Below, in pieces: positions 12,276-24,340 of a DNA stretch of 64,000 nt. Position numbers and translations under genes: made by a program. Source of the stretch: Penicillium oxalicum (taxonomy: Eukaryota; Ascomycota; Eurotiomycetes; Eurotiales; Aspergillaceae); contig NC_064652.1 in NCBI RefSeq assembly GCF_001723175.1, forward strand, positions 2,666,001 through 2,730,000, given 5' to 3'. Within the stretch, counting starts at the first letter, position 1. Each line of letters opens with the position of its first letter. The notes beneath the pieces were generated by a model. The model was given only the letters and a program-made list of their open reading frames with translations. It searched no databases and had not been told where the DNA came from.

Positions 12276-12728
12276 CTAATGCGAACCGCCACACCTCTCC
12301 ACTACCCGAATAAAATCCTTCATTCCCATTTCTCCAGTGTCACAGCTCGAGTCGGTGTCCATCGGCTCTTCCAGGGATAATGACCAAGTTTCGTTCTCAG
12401 AGGAGATTTCGGCGTGATTGTAGCTGGAACTAGGGGTTACATGGTGATGCCCATGAGGTTTCGTTTGGAGTATGAATGTGGACGCCATCGTGTCGGGAAC
12501 AGCCTTGACAGACTGCTGTTCCAAGAAGACCACTTTTTCTTCGAGTGACTTGCACTTTTGTTCCAGATGTACCACTTTGTTGACGATTTGGAGGAAGCTG
12601 AAAGACTCGTACGGTGTGGGTGTGGAGGCCTTTTCCGCTGTCGCTCTCTGGGATGGAGGTTCCAGTGTTGGATTGTATGTGAGTCGGGGCTCCGGGGAGG
12701 ATCTTGAACTAGAAAGATCGGAATTCAT
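12276..12728 (-). CDS. small hypothetical protein with short coiled coil
   Basis: An intronless 150-codon frame starts at ATG 12728. I do not recognise the family. The N-terminal 40 residues are Ser/Pro-rich. Residues about 45-75 form a probable coiled coil or short zipper (F-L-Q-I-V-N-K-V-V-H-L-E-Q-K followed by a Lys/Glu/Leu heptad). The remainder is polar, ending with an acidic S-C-D-T-G-E-M-G-M-K segment. No basic region precedes the coil, so this is not a normal bZIP. It stands alone between cys3 and the MFS gene, in the opposite direction to both. It could be a lineage-specific gene or a chance frame; sensible amino-acid composition and a clean ATG argue mildly for real. Confidence 0.4.
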   Translation of the reverse strand: MNSDLSSSRSSPEPRLTYNPTLEPPSQRATAEKASTPTPYESFSFLQIVNKVVHLEQKCKSLEEKVVFLEQQSVKAVPDTMASTFILQTKPHGHHHVTPSSSYNHAEISSENETWSLSLEEPMDTDSSCDTGEMGMKDFIRVVERCGGSH

Positions 12729-13623
12729 TATTTTCAGGGCAATTTGGAAAGGGTTTCATTTGATAAAAATGAAGAAATGTATTTAGGGAGATAGATTCTT
12801 GGGAGTACGTGGATAGATCCATGAAGCGAATATGAGGTCATTTTAAACGCTAATTTACCCCCCGAATGCGATGATGTATGGGTGATGATTGTTCTCTCTA
12901 TCCCCTTTAGCAGAGCTGTACTACATAGATGCTGCAAATATGTCGAGCATTTGTTCTACAATACCTCGGTTCAGTTGTATAAAGGAAGCCGCCCGTGCGC
13001 AAAAGAAAGGTCCAGTGATGAATATGAAAACAGCATGTCACACAACGATCCTGACCGCTTATTCGCCCGAGCTCGTGCGAGATAACGCTGCATTCTCCTG
13101 GACACTACTTCAAGTCTTCCACTCGCCGGCTTCTCTCCTGCAGATAATCAGAAAGTGATTCGATTGGATGTTTCGAGTCTGAAATTCCACAAAAGCATGG
13201 GGCACATCACTGCAACCAGTCATCTTGCGGACCTCCTGAGACGTGTCAGCTGCGAAACTGGCTCATTCAAGCATGGCGTGCCGCTCCACAGACGCACAAT
13301 TCCCCAACCAAGGCAGGTGGAGGAGCACCTGCTGATCGAATTATTATCGCCTGCCCTCATCTTGTGCCACCGGTCAACTGTGTCTTTACCAGTTAAAGTG
13401 AACCACAGTGGGTCATTCCAGATCTTCGATCCGCCTCCCGACTCCCGTTTGTCTCTCCCGTTGATCCGCCAGCCTCCACCTTCACCGTTGTTCTTCGTCT
13501 ATACTTAGCAGCCAGTCTGTCAGCCCTTAAGATGGAGGTCACAGGCGCGGCGACAAGACTTTTAAGCAGAGAATTCGATTTAGAGACGATTGAGATCCTT
13601 GCACCTCTCGTCCTTCAAAATCC
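12729..13623. promoter_or_regulatory. divergent spacer, small ORF / MFS gene
   Basis: About 0.9 kb between opposed starts, with no supported gene. The MFS-proximal 250 bp is rich in C and T (13380-13510), resembling a fungal leader. A 117-codon plus frame (13155-13508) overlaps it but has no recognisable content. Confidence 0.4.
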
Positions 13624-15198
13624 ATGTCTCTCTCCCTAGCGACCGACGACCTGGGCGAGCGGGCGCATCTTCTAGCGCCGGTTGAAGATGACATCCATAA
13701 AGTCCACACCCCAGTGCCACTGCAGCCCGATCAAAGACGCCTGATCTTCTTCGTGGGGATGACAATTCTCGCCGCCGACTTTGGGCACTCTCTTACGTTG
13801 GCGCCGCAAATCTCCATCTATGAATCACTCATTTGCCTGAAAGCCAGCGCAGGCATCGACTGTAAATCGACTGCTGCGCAAAGCGAACTGGCTTTGCTCC
13901 TAGGTTGGAAGGAAACACTGGACCATCTACCGGGGATCATTCTTGCGCTCCCGTACGGACTGGCTGCGGATCGGATTGGTCGAAAGCCCATTTTGGTCAT
14001 GTGCTTGGCTGGTATTGTTTGCGAGGAAATTGTTATTCGATTGGTGTGCTGGTTTCATTTGGCTTTGCCGTTGAGATTGATCTGGGTAACTCCGGTCTTT
14101 CAGCTTGTGGGAGGCGGAGTTCAGACCGCCCTGGCTATGGCGTATGCCATGATTACCGATGTGGCTCCCGCGGAGCAAAGGTATGTGTGATTCTACACAT
14201 TCTGGGATGATTTTATGTTGCCTGGGCTTCCGTACTGACTCGGTGCCCGTAGAGCAGCGATATTCTATATCATGGCGGCAGTCCTGCTCGTTGGGGAGAT
14301 TCTGGCCACGCCTATCAGCGCCTGGCTCATGGCGCTGAGTCCATGGGTTCCTTCGTTGATTGGCGTGGTTTTTCAATTTGGGGGTTTGCTCAGTGCCATT
14401 ATGGTCTTTGAGACTCGTCCCCTTGGCAAAGCTTCGGACGATCCAGCCATACTGGTACACGACGGGTTTGAAGCAAAGGCTTGTGACGACCAGCTCCGAG
14501 CTCCATTCAAGTCGATGATTTCCCGTATGAGGCAAAGCTTCACAAAAAAGCGCAAAGAGCTGTTAGAAACTCATCTTAAAAGCATGGATTTGACCATGTT
14601 ACTGATATTCTCTGCATTTCTTTTGGCCAGTATCAGTCAGCAAGCCCTCTTACTCATCATACCGTATGCATCGAAGCGTTTCTTGTGGAGCATCCCTCGA
14701 GCAAGCTTCCTGATCACTCTGAAAGGCGTGATCAATGCCGTCGCCTTACTTTTGGTTCTTCCCCGATTGTCCATCTGGCTCAGCAGACACCTCTCATGGT
14801 CTTCGGCCATAATAGACCTTCGGATCGTTCAGATAAGCGCGTGGATGCTCACGGTGGGAATAGCAACAATGGCATTCGCGGCCCAACCCGAGCTTTTCAT
14901 TTCTGGTCTTTGCCTCTTTGCCCTCGGATGGGGCTTTTATTCTGCACTGAGGAGCTTGGCCACCGGTTGGGTGTCTCCGTCGGAAGTGGTCGTTCTCAAT
15001 TCGATGATCGGATTGACGCAAGGGCTGGGCTCGCTGATTGCGGGCCCGGTCATGGCTGCCATGTTCAATCACGGCTTGCAGCAGGGCGGTGTTGCCATGG
15101 GGCTGCCATTTGTCCTTGCAGCGGGTCTGTTGTTTGTTGCGAGCCTTCTGACCCTCGAGATCCGTGTAGGAAAAAGAAGACACTGGGAAATGACGTGA
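13624..15198 (+). CDS. MFS transporter
   Basis: Exons 13624-14180 and 14253-15198 encode 500 residues, with about 10-12 hydrophobic segments. After a polar 35-residue N-terminus comes the first membrane span. Residues 112-122 carry the motif-A sequence G-L-A-A-D-R-I-G-R-K-P between spans 2 and 3, diagnostic of the major facilitator superfamily. A central cytoplasmic loop (about residues 265-320) is followed by a second set of spans, including G-W-G-F-Y-S-A-L-R-S-L-A. Substrate is unknown; the divergent sequence suggests a drug/H+-antiporter-like or metabolite exporter role in the plasma membrane, an inference only. The 72-bp intron splits an Arg codon. The next genes on the same strand are an NmrA-like protein and a P450. 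Confidence 0.85.
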
Positions 15199-16550
15199 TG
15201 TTTAAATGGGCATCAAGGGTGCAATATATGATTTACGAACTTACCTAGATACGATGCGTTTTTCAAATACCATCAGTCACTTTGAGAGGAATTTCCGGCG
15301 AGTTGCGCCACTTTGTAACTGTTCGCACAACGGAAGTAGGATGAGACATCAAGTGTTCGCAATGAAGACAGTGATTTTGGCATCTTCGGGACGTGGAGAG
15401 GTTTGAACCGATGAGGTCTCGCTTGAGAAGATATAAGAATCCATGGTTCCTCGATATGAAACATGGCGATCGATCACCATAGACAGAAGCTTGATTTAAT
15501 CTACCTGGGTATGCATCGGCGTTAGTACCTAATGATGGGCAAGCATAAGAATGTATAACATCAGCGACCGATACTGCAAATGTTATGTGAGATAACATCT
15601 GATGTAGCTGGAAGTAGACTGCTAGGTCGAAAGCTTTTGGAGTGTGTTTGCCTGGCTGTAATGAGATAGCCAGCCAAAAGCTATTCCAAACTACAGGTGC
15701 TTTTTTGATCTTCTTATCGGAATTAGAAAGACGTCCCAGACCAATGCTTGCTAATTGAACAGATCAAAATATAATGAAAATAAATAGTTCTTGGCTGTGC
15801 TCATACGAGGCACTTGTCAGAAACCCACATGCTTGACAGAATGAAACGGATTCCTGCTGGAGCCCAGTGCAGATCCTGACCCCCAATTTGTCTTACAAAG
15901 GGCCACTCTGAGTCAACTATCGGCGTAGAAGAGTTTTCATTTGACTAATCACAGCATCGGAGACAGATTTAGAATAAATTAGCAACACGGCGTCTATGAG
16001 GACTGCTTGTCGGGGGGGCTGGGCCGAGTTGACATCAGAGAGACGTTCTTTTCTGGACATCCTTACCTCAGAGCATCCGGCTATCGACGCATCTGAGCCA
16101 GGTTCTTAACGAAGTATGAAATTGACCTCCTATGCGTCCCTTCATAGTAATTAGGTTCCTCTAAATGCGGTTGGTAGGCGACAAAAAGATCCCGCCGTGA
16201 CTGCATCACGCAAGCCTTGATGTCATGAGCTGTCATGAGCTTACAGTCAAGCGAATTTTGTACCATGACCTATTATTTCGGCAATCATTATGTCAGGAGA
16301 AGAGACATTTCAATAATGAAGATATTTTTCAGGCTTGGTTTTTCACATGATGAGATGGTCTAGTGAGGTATATAGGAGGATCACTACTAGACCACAGATT
16401 AGATGAGATGACGACAGCTACTGCTCATTACACATGAGATCACCTATTTTTACCATCACGATTAGGATTATTACTTCTCGACCGGTTAAACTACTAAACA
16501 ACAAACATCTCCCTCGGAGCTCACCTTGTTTTTTCAGTATCCGGGTCCAA
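15199..16550. other. intergenic, no gene seen
   Basis: 1.35 kb of AT-leaning sequence between the MFS and NmrA-like genes. Frames are short and without features. It holds the MFS 3' UTR and NmrA-like gene promoter. Confidence 0.5.
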
Positions 16551-17814
16551 ATGTCGCGCAATCTATGTATTACCGCAGTGGACGGCCACACAGGCTTCAC
16601 CATTGCCGAACTCCTCCTCACCAACGATGACTTTAAACAAAAACTTGGCTCCATCACAGGCCTCACCCTCCATCCTAACTCCGAATTAGTCAAAGAATTG
16701 TCTTCACTCGGCGCCAACATCATCCCTCACAAGCCCGGACGAGTTCATGACATGGCTCAGACGTTGCGCGATTCCGGCGCAGACACATTGTGTTTGATCC
16801 CGCCCGCCCACAAGAACAAAGTCGACTTGACCACGGAGCTGATCGATGCTGCCAAGGAGGCGAATGTGCCCAATGTGTGCTTTCTCAGCTCTGCGGGATG
16901 TGATCTTGCGGAACGGGATCGTCAGCCCAGACTACGCGAGTTTATCGATCTAGAGACTCGTGTTCTATCCTGCAAGGGAGATGCGGCGACGGTGACGGGG
17001 CATTCTCCAGTTGTGATTCGGTAAGATCTTTGAGTTTTGTGATAAAAACAAAGGGGAAACAAAAAGGGTGTCAGCTTTCAATCTGACTGAGTGGATAGTG
17101 CGGGATTCTATGCCGAAAACCTCCTCGTGTATTCGCAGCAGGCGCAGACCGAGGGGATTCTCCCGTTGCCTATTGGGAAACAGCACAAATTTGCACCGAT
17201 TGCACTCGGAGTAAGTGTTGGCGCTCGAGAAAAGCGAGATTTCACATCAAGGCATGATCTAACTCGGAGTAGGATGTTTCTCAAGTCGCGGCACACGTCC
17301 TTACTGGACAGGGCAAGCATGGCTTTAGTGACAAGCATCGTGGCCAATTGATTGACTTGACGGGTAAGATATCTCTGTGTAGTGAGTTTTATACTGATTT
17401 GACATCTCACAAGTGTCCCACTTAGGGCCGATGCTTGCCACGGGCGATGAACTCGCAACCGCTGCGAGTAAAGCACTGGGACAAAAGATGAAATATGAAG
17501 ACATATCTGAGTGAGTAATCGTCTGTATTTCAAACTCGGTAGTGAGTTCTTTTCAACTGAAACTAAGCAATCTCTACAGAGCCGAGGCAAAGAGAGTTTT
17601 ACATTCTCAGTCGGAAAGCGATGAGTCCGAATTGCAATATCTCATTGAGTACTACTCGTTGGTTCGAGAGGGCAAGACGAATTATATCTCAACCACAGCC
17701 TTCCATGACATTACCGGTGCTCATCCCCAGGAACCGGATGAGTTTTTCAATGTCTACGCTGCAGAGTTCAAATTGAGAAATGGAAACAAGCGGCGCAAGG
17801 CAAACGGTAAGTAG
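16551..17814 (+). CDS. NmrA-like (HSCARG-type) NAD(P)-binding Rossmann protein
   Basis: Five exons (16551-17020, 17099-17210, 17273-17363, 17426-17510, 17580-17814) give 330 residues. The N-terminal beta strand and G-H-T-G turn (I-T-A-V-D-G-H-T-G-F) form the dinucleotide-binding start of an extended SDR. N-V-C-F-L-S-S-A-G-C and A-G-F-Y-A-E-N-L follow, the latter a typical NmrA/HSCARG helix, then F-A-P-I-A-L-G-D-V-S-Q-V-A. The catalytic Tyr-x-x-x-Lys of active SDRs is not evident, so a redox-sensing or regulatory role is as likely as catalysis. I chose ATG 16551 because it directly precedes the Rossmann strand; upstream in-frame sequence is unlike the family. A GTAAGT overlaps the stop codon, but the C-terminus already looks complete. 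Confidence 0.85.
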
Positions 17815-20441
17815 TGGCTGTGCCATGGCCAGATCGATGCTGGTAGCGGCGGAAGTTAGTCCGATGACCATGAATGATCCATCTGGTCGCCTGTTCTTTT
17901 TTCATCCGTGGCAAAAATCAATTTGGAAAGAAAAACTACAAGTCACACCAATGAACTCCAATCATAAACGAGCGTATGATACCTTTTTTATGGCAAGATT
18001 TGGTGTACGAAGAATAGCATATACAATTACATATACCTCACCTCCAGTCAGAAGTGGTACGCGATATTAAAAAAGAAAGCACCGCCGTCAAGGAGCCATC
18101 TCCATACTGGCAGAAAACCCAGTCATCGACAATTACCTGCGCTCCATCTGTTTGGAAGGAAGTAGGGCAACCCATACCAGACTCCATTGTATGCAAGAAA
18201 AGTGCTCAATCATTCTGCATGGATGGTCCTAGGTGATGGCTGTTCCTACAATATATGCCCAAGGAAAAGAGCTTCCTGGGTATAGTCCAGCTATTTGATC
18301 GATGAATGTGAACCACCTCTATTCAAGGCGGGGATAATCAACAGGAAATGACCACACGGATAAGACTACCGCAGAAGACCCTTTCGAGGTTCAGAGTCTC
18401 GTATGAAAGGGAAATATTTCCGTTTCTTGGATGTATTCAATTCAGAATGACTGTCATTATACAGTTTTTTTCAGACTGATTTTTCCCCGCCAGATTAGTG
18501 AGTGGTTAATGGTATCGGGATTTGGATAGCATTTGTCACCTGAATCATTTGTCTATCATCGAGTCAAGCGTTTTTGGTGCTAGAAAATATGTGAAATAAA
18601 TACTCACTTGCAATCTTTTCTCCAAAGACTGTGGTGTGCATATTGCCGGACTACTGGGAGCGCTAATACTTCGCCCTCCAATCGATAAGCACGTGGTTGT
18701 CCCATTCGGCTAAACTTCGCTCAAGAGGCGATTTCTTTCTGCTCAAGGCCAATTCGACTATCGTAGCCGGTCCATCTACACGACAACTATCAGCTGGTTG
18801 CTCCAGAAGGATGGGTGTAAATGCAGGTAAGCGCCAAGTGCCTGAACAGGCCTAGTACGTATCTCACCTTGCAGATACCAAAGTGGGTGTCTCATTAGTG
18901 GTTTCTTTTTTTTTTTCTTTTTCGTATTTTTTGGCCCCTCAGAAAGGACCCGGGCGGAGGTGCAGGAAGATCTCCACCTGCAGGATGGACACTGCACGAG
19001 AAGGGTTCTTGATGGTTCGATAAGACCTGCAGGCATGCTCCACGACTCAAAACGATTGAATGATGAAATTTCACGACGTTGGACAATCTACCGATTCCCT
19101 TTTTGATTTCAATCATATCTCGGCATATATTACAGCACCGATTCGCCGAGTGTGTTCCAGTGTACCTACTAGCGTGGTTTAACGGTATCAAACAGTCTCA
19201 AGCAAGGACCTTTTTGTGGATCCGAAGCACCGATTGAGACAATGGTTTCGGTCTCGGGGTTGTACCCATAGGGTAATTGGACTTGTAGAATGCAATCTAT
19301 ATCCTTACTCTTGAGTGAGCGAGTCGGCGAACATGTGGTCGGTCAGATTGGGAGGGGGAGCTGAAAGAGGTTGATGCGATGCTTTGCTGAGTCGGGTCTT
19401 CGGGCGAGAGACACTCAAAAACAGAGTGGAGATGAACGGTGATTTGAGACCTCTGTTACTCGACATTGGATATGAGATAATGGGAGAAAAAAAAACCAAG
19501 CGTCTGGTTCTCATCCGGAATATGGTCGCAAAAAGAGCTAACCTGACTCATGGCTCGCACCCAGAGAACAAGGATTCAGATTTGAGGGCATGCTGCTGGT
19601 CAGACAGGGCTGGCCCCCGTTTTCTAGATACATGGGCGAAAAGACACAAATACAACGTCGACTATTTTTCCGGTAGACTGTTTGAGCTATTATTTGCCTA
19701 TCTCCTCTTTTCCCAGACATGATATCTGATCGTACATCTCCGGCGCAGAGAGATCTTAGCTCTGTGATATTTTCAGCCTCACATCCGAACACCCTTGTCA
19801 CGCATCTTTTTGCATCTGAAATTTATTACTCTCGTTGAGACTGACTGCGCAGTATAATAGTCAGCCCGACATGAGATTGGACAGAACAAACTGAAGCAGA
19901 CAAAGATAGTCTTCAGCCGGGGCAAGGATTTGAATTACCAAATCGGGCAGTAGCATATCTGCCACCAACATGCTCGCTTATGTCTCCAGGCGTCAGAAGC
20001 CTGACAGACAGAGTTCGTGGCGAGCACCGGTTCGAGTGCCCGCCAAGGCACTATCACTCTCACATGGAGCCTTAAGAGTCATCGTTTGCAAGTCTAGTAT
20101 CATCGTCTAGTCAGCTTGGAACTGTCTCGACCTACCATAGCACTGGGAAGTCTGAAGCGCCAGTGGGTATTGCGCTAATACTGCAAGTTCTTTACCAGTT
20201 AAATGTCGAACTAGGTCTCCCCCCTCTTCTAGGAGAAAGTAGGTCTGACAAGAGGAACGGTTTGCACGTGGAGATGGTGGATATGAGGGGCATGAATTCG
20301 AGAGGCTGTGAGAATTGGTGGGCATCCCTAGGGTAGAATCAGCGCTTTAATAAGTACTAATAAGTAATAATGAGAGCTATTCCCTGGATTCTTTGAAAAG
20401 TGAATGTTCTACGGCTTGGGAAATCTCGTCAATCGATCAAG
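17815..20441. other. 2.6-kb intergenic region
   Basis: Between the NmrA-like gene and the P450. Frames up to 112 codons on both strands (for example 19384-19722) show no domain, no consistent splice sites and no signal. A B-box-like GGTTCGAG at about 20029 has no matching A box or acceptor stem, so I do not call a tRNA. No repeat structure recognised. Confidence 0.45.
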
Positions 20442-22263
20442 ATGGCTCTTTTTCTTCTTTTTGCATCACTATTGACGACGGCAGCGCTGTACGAACTGTC
20501 GCGTATCTTCTACAATGTATTTTTACATCCGTTGCGCAAGTTTCCTGGGCCATGGCTTGCGGGAGCTACGTCGAGTTGGAAAGCATACAAAGAGGTGATT
20601 AAGAAGGAGACGCTGGCACAAGAGCTCTTTACACTTCATGAGAAATATGGTGAGTAGCGCACTCCGCACCGGTGAGCTACTTGACGTACATTGGCCTGAT
20701 ATTCCTCTTTTGTAGGCGACATTGTCCGGATTGCACCCAACGAGGTAAGTTCCCAGACAGACGAATCAAGAGAGTCACAGTTGTTTGCAGGGGTTAAGTG
20801 AGAATCTAAATAACTGATTTTTTATCGTCATCCAGCTTCACTTTGGAACTCCCTCCGCGTTTCACGATATCTACAATAGCAGCAAGAGATGGGATAAAGA
20901 CCCCGGTCTCTACAGAACTCCAGGAGTCTCTTCCGGGTCATTTGTGTTTCTGAAATACGCCCAAGCAAAGGAACGAAGAGAAGTGCTTCTTCCCATCTTT
21001 TCCAAAAAGGCAATCAAAGGTCTAGAGCACCTTGTCTGGCGCAATGTAAGTCAACAGCTGGAATTTTTCCACCCGTGTGTATCGGATCCGTCTGTTAGGT
21101 TTGTGAGATATACTAATATTTGTCTTGCCCTCTTGTTTCCGCAACAGGCAACCCGTCTTGCGTCCTCCATCAATAATGTCACAGCGACGAAAAACTCGGT
21201 CGATCTTCTTTACGCCTTCCGTTCATTTACACTCGATACGATCATGTGTTTCACCTTTGGAGGCTGCGTCAATGCCATTGATGCGCCCGCCTTTAGTGAT
21301 CCAATCATTCTCGCCATGGACGCCAGTTTGCGAATGCTTCCCTTCTTGAAGAATTTCCCCATGATCAGGGACCTGATCTTTGCCATTCCTCCCTCTCTCG
21401 TCATGCGCTTTGTACCCAATGCCAAAGATTTGGCCCCTCGACTCTACCAAGTCCGCGACCTCATCCAACAACAGTTGAAAGGGGTCCTGAACTGCCCGTC
21501 CAAGTTGAACGAGGTGCCTCATCAAACCCTCTTCCACCGGATGCTTGACCCGCAAGCATACCGCAGAAAAGAACTGCCGGACTTGACGGCCCTGCATGAC
21601 GAAGGCTTCACGTTGATTTTTGCCGGCGCCAACACGGTGGCTGACACGCTACTCATGGGCCACTGGCATACTATGCAGAATCGCGCCCTGCTAGAAAACC
21701 TGCGCAAAGAACTTCTCACCGTGTGGCCGACTCTCGAGCAACAACCTTCTCTGAGCGATCTCGAGACCTTGCCGCTGCTCACGGCAACCATCAAGGAGTC
21801 GCTGCGCTTCATCCCCTCGGGTGTGTCCTTGACGCGTGTTGTACCTCCCGGTGGTGCGGTGATCGCCGGTCAGCAAATCCCCGGCGGGACTACTGTTGGA
21901 ATGGCGATCTTGCACGTTCATCAATCCGCAGAAGTCTGGGGGGAAGATGTCCTTGAATTCCGTCCGCAGAGATGGTTGGAGAGTGCAGATGACCAAATGG
22001 CGGAGAATGAGGCTGTGGATTCGAAAGATTCTCTAAGAGGGGACCTCGATCACTGGCTTGTACCTTTCAGCCGGGGGCCGCGGATGTGCTTTGGTATGAA
22101 TCTTGCATGGGCGGAAATGTACATCGCTTTTGCGACCATGATTCGCAATTTTGACATGACTATTGACGGGACGACGGCGGAGGATATGGAATGGCGCGAA
22201 TGTATCGCGGCTTATTATCCGAAGAGACATCTGCATGCGTGGTGTAATCCGGCAAAAGCTTAG
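20442..22263 (+). CDS. cytochrome P450 monooxygenase
   Basis: Exons 20442-20649, 20716-20744, 20836-21045 and 21148-22263 give 520 residues, a normal microsomal P450 length. An N-terminal membrane anchor (ALFLLFASLLTTAALY) is followed by the F-L-H-P-L-R-K-F-P-G-P-W hinge. I-helix A-G-A-N-T-V-A-D-T lies near 307-315, the K-helix E-x-x-R at Glu366/Arg369, F-R-P-Q-R-W-L, and the haem loop F-S-R-G-P-R-M-C-F-G with Cys463 as thiolate ligand. It resembles fungal secondary-metabolism P450s of the benzoate-hydroxylase/trichodiene-oxygenase style; substrate unknown. Electrons would come from P450 reductase at the ER. ATG 20442 is the first in-frame ATG. It converges on erg4 453 bp downstream. Intron 3 is a multiple of three without a stop codon, but has a perfect TACTAAT branch site. 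Confidence 0.92.
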
Positions 22264-22716
22264 AATAGAAGATATGGATGGAGTTTGTGGTCTTTATGGA
22301 ACTGCACGATCTCACTTTTAAATATTCTCTTCTCCTCAAACTCCTGCGCACGTATGTACGTGAAGAGAGATGTGTTCTCGGTGTTTCCCATCTGGGCAGC
22401 TCACATACGTCAGGCAAGAAAGAAAATAGCTAAAATATCCTCAGCCTCCATTCACTCCTTTCTCAAAAATCTAATTACAATGTATAAGTCTTATTTCACA
22501 TGAGAAAGACAAGTCGACAAGTCTCCTCTTTATATGACCAAGTCACTGCCACGGAATTCCATAGATTGCACAATTGCAAGACATACCCCCAAGAGAGCCA
22601 CGTTTAAACAAATGACCGGGCGCGGTGCATTCTAGAAAGCCAAAGTCCCCCACAGAAGTTGGCCCGCACAGTAACCAGACGGGCGCGCTGGACTTCTGGC
22701 TCCCTCACAAACCCCC
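22264..22716. other. convergent spacer, P450 / erg4
   Basis: 453 bp between the two stop codons; must hold both 3' UTRs. AT-rich with no ORF of note. Confidence 0.5.
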
Positions 22717-24340
22717 TTAGATGACGTACTTTGGAGAAGTTAGAACGTTACAGAAGGGGGAAAAAAAAGGAATTGGTCATGGGTGAAAAGGGGGCTGGAC
22801 TGATACTCACGGGAATGAACAAGTATGGCACTTCCTTCTCGTAACGCTTCCAGGCCTCGCCGTACTTTCGACGACAACGGTTCACATCCCGGTTGGTGCG
22901 GTGAAGGATCATCACCATGAAAAAGACGAAATAGAACCATGGGTAGACACTCCTGTAATTATTTGATCAGACTCGCTTGGAAGTGAAGGAATTGTACAAT
23001 CTGGTCTGCTTACTTGAAACCGGTGATCAGACCCCATGCGAAGGAGAAGAACATGTCAGGGACGTAGTTTGGCTTTCGGATAATTGCAAACCAGCCGTCG
23101 ACCATGATATCATCACCAGTATCCGTTTTGATTGTCTTGGGGTTCTCGATGGCTTGCCAGGGCACTTGAGGGAACGTCTTGCGCTTGACAAATTGCCCGC
23201 CTCTGCCTCGGTGTCGGAAAGCGTTCTTTTGTCCATTGGCGCTGTCCCACATCCAATAGAAGAAGATGTACGCTACAGCGAACAGGGCGAGAGCAAAGCG
23301 ATTCCACCGATACTCAGAGGGGTCCCGGTTGGCCAAGTAGAGCGCACAATGGCAGTAAGTGAAAGGCACTCCGGCCATGTTCCAGAAGGTGAGCAAGAAC
23401 CCGAGTTTTTCAAAGTACATGTCCCTAGTATTTTGTCAGATGGGTCGGAAGAAATTGGTGAGTGCCTGGATCAATCTCTTATCACATACCAACTGGTGAT
23501 GATCATCTCCTCGGCTTTGGCACACGCGTTGGTGTACAGGTAGTGTGCTCCAACCAGGAACATGACCTCGGCCGAGACGTATCCCAAGGTTTCATACTGG
23601 CGCGCCGCCACCGAGCAAGTGATGAGCAACAAGATGAACCATGGGATTCTGACCTCATAGAACATCTTAAAGTCCAGAATTCCAATGCGCGGATTGAGCT
23701 CTGCACCCATGAAAAAGTCATAGATAGGAGAGCCAGACAGGCGAATGGTTCGTCCACGGATGATCGCCTGGAAGTAAACGATGAAACTGTTCAAGAACCC
23801 AGACAGGATTGAGACCGTCATCAGAGGGCCAAACTCATCGATCAGCGTGTACAATGGATACACGCCCGTCACATGGAAGATGGCGGCGATTGCAAGTGTT
23901 GCATGGAGACTCGAGTACGCTGAACAGTAATAAGGAAGTCTCTTGCCCCCTTCATGCTTCAAGGGTCGGCCAAAGCCCGACACACCTGGCATGTAGCAAT
24001 ACATCAGCGCCTCTGCAATGAAGAAGATCCAATAAGTTGCCCATGCTTTGGCGGTCGGGTAGGCTCCCTCGTAGACAAGATGACAAAGATGGCGCCCAAA
24101 ATCGGCCAAGGTCTGATCGGCTTCGGGCAAAGGAATCTTGCCATCATAGTAAGTTGCACCAATCCACATATACCACATCAGGAGAGGAAATCCCGACATC
24201 AGCATTGCCGAGCCTATAGAGCCTCCAAATTCAAACTCATCGGAGGCACCGTCCACAAACTGCGATGCCCGCTTCGCGTCATCCTTACCGGCACTTTTGG
24301 CAGGCGCACCAGCTTGGGGAGTCCTGGGTGACACGGCCAT
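22717..24340 (-). CDS. erg4: delta24(24(1))-sterol reductase, C-24(28) reductase
   Basis: Four exons (24340..23490, 23424..23014, 22952..22811, 22728..22717) give 471 residues. A polar N-terminus precedes about eight or nine membrane spans. The ERG4/ERG24 family signatures are present: [18 protein letters not shown] and, near the C-terminus, [15 protein letters not shown]. Erg4 rather than Erg24 is indicated by [10 protein letters not shown], the [13 protein letters not shown] block and the ending Y-L-F-I-P-Y-V-I. Erg4 carries out the last step of ergosterol synthesis in the ER, reducing the C-24(28) double bond with NADPH. The last exon is only 12 nt (Y-V-I-stop), supported by a CTAAC branch site and an AAG acceptor. 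Without it the frame would read V-S-I-S past the donor. Confidence 0.93.

Noticed and set aside
19990..20070. Possible tRNA from a GGTTCGAG B-box-like string
   Set aside because: No A box, no complementary acceptor stem and no anticodon arm could be found at correct spacing.
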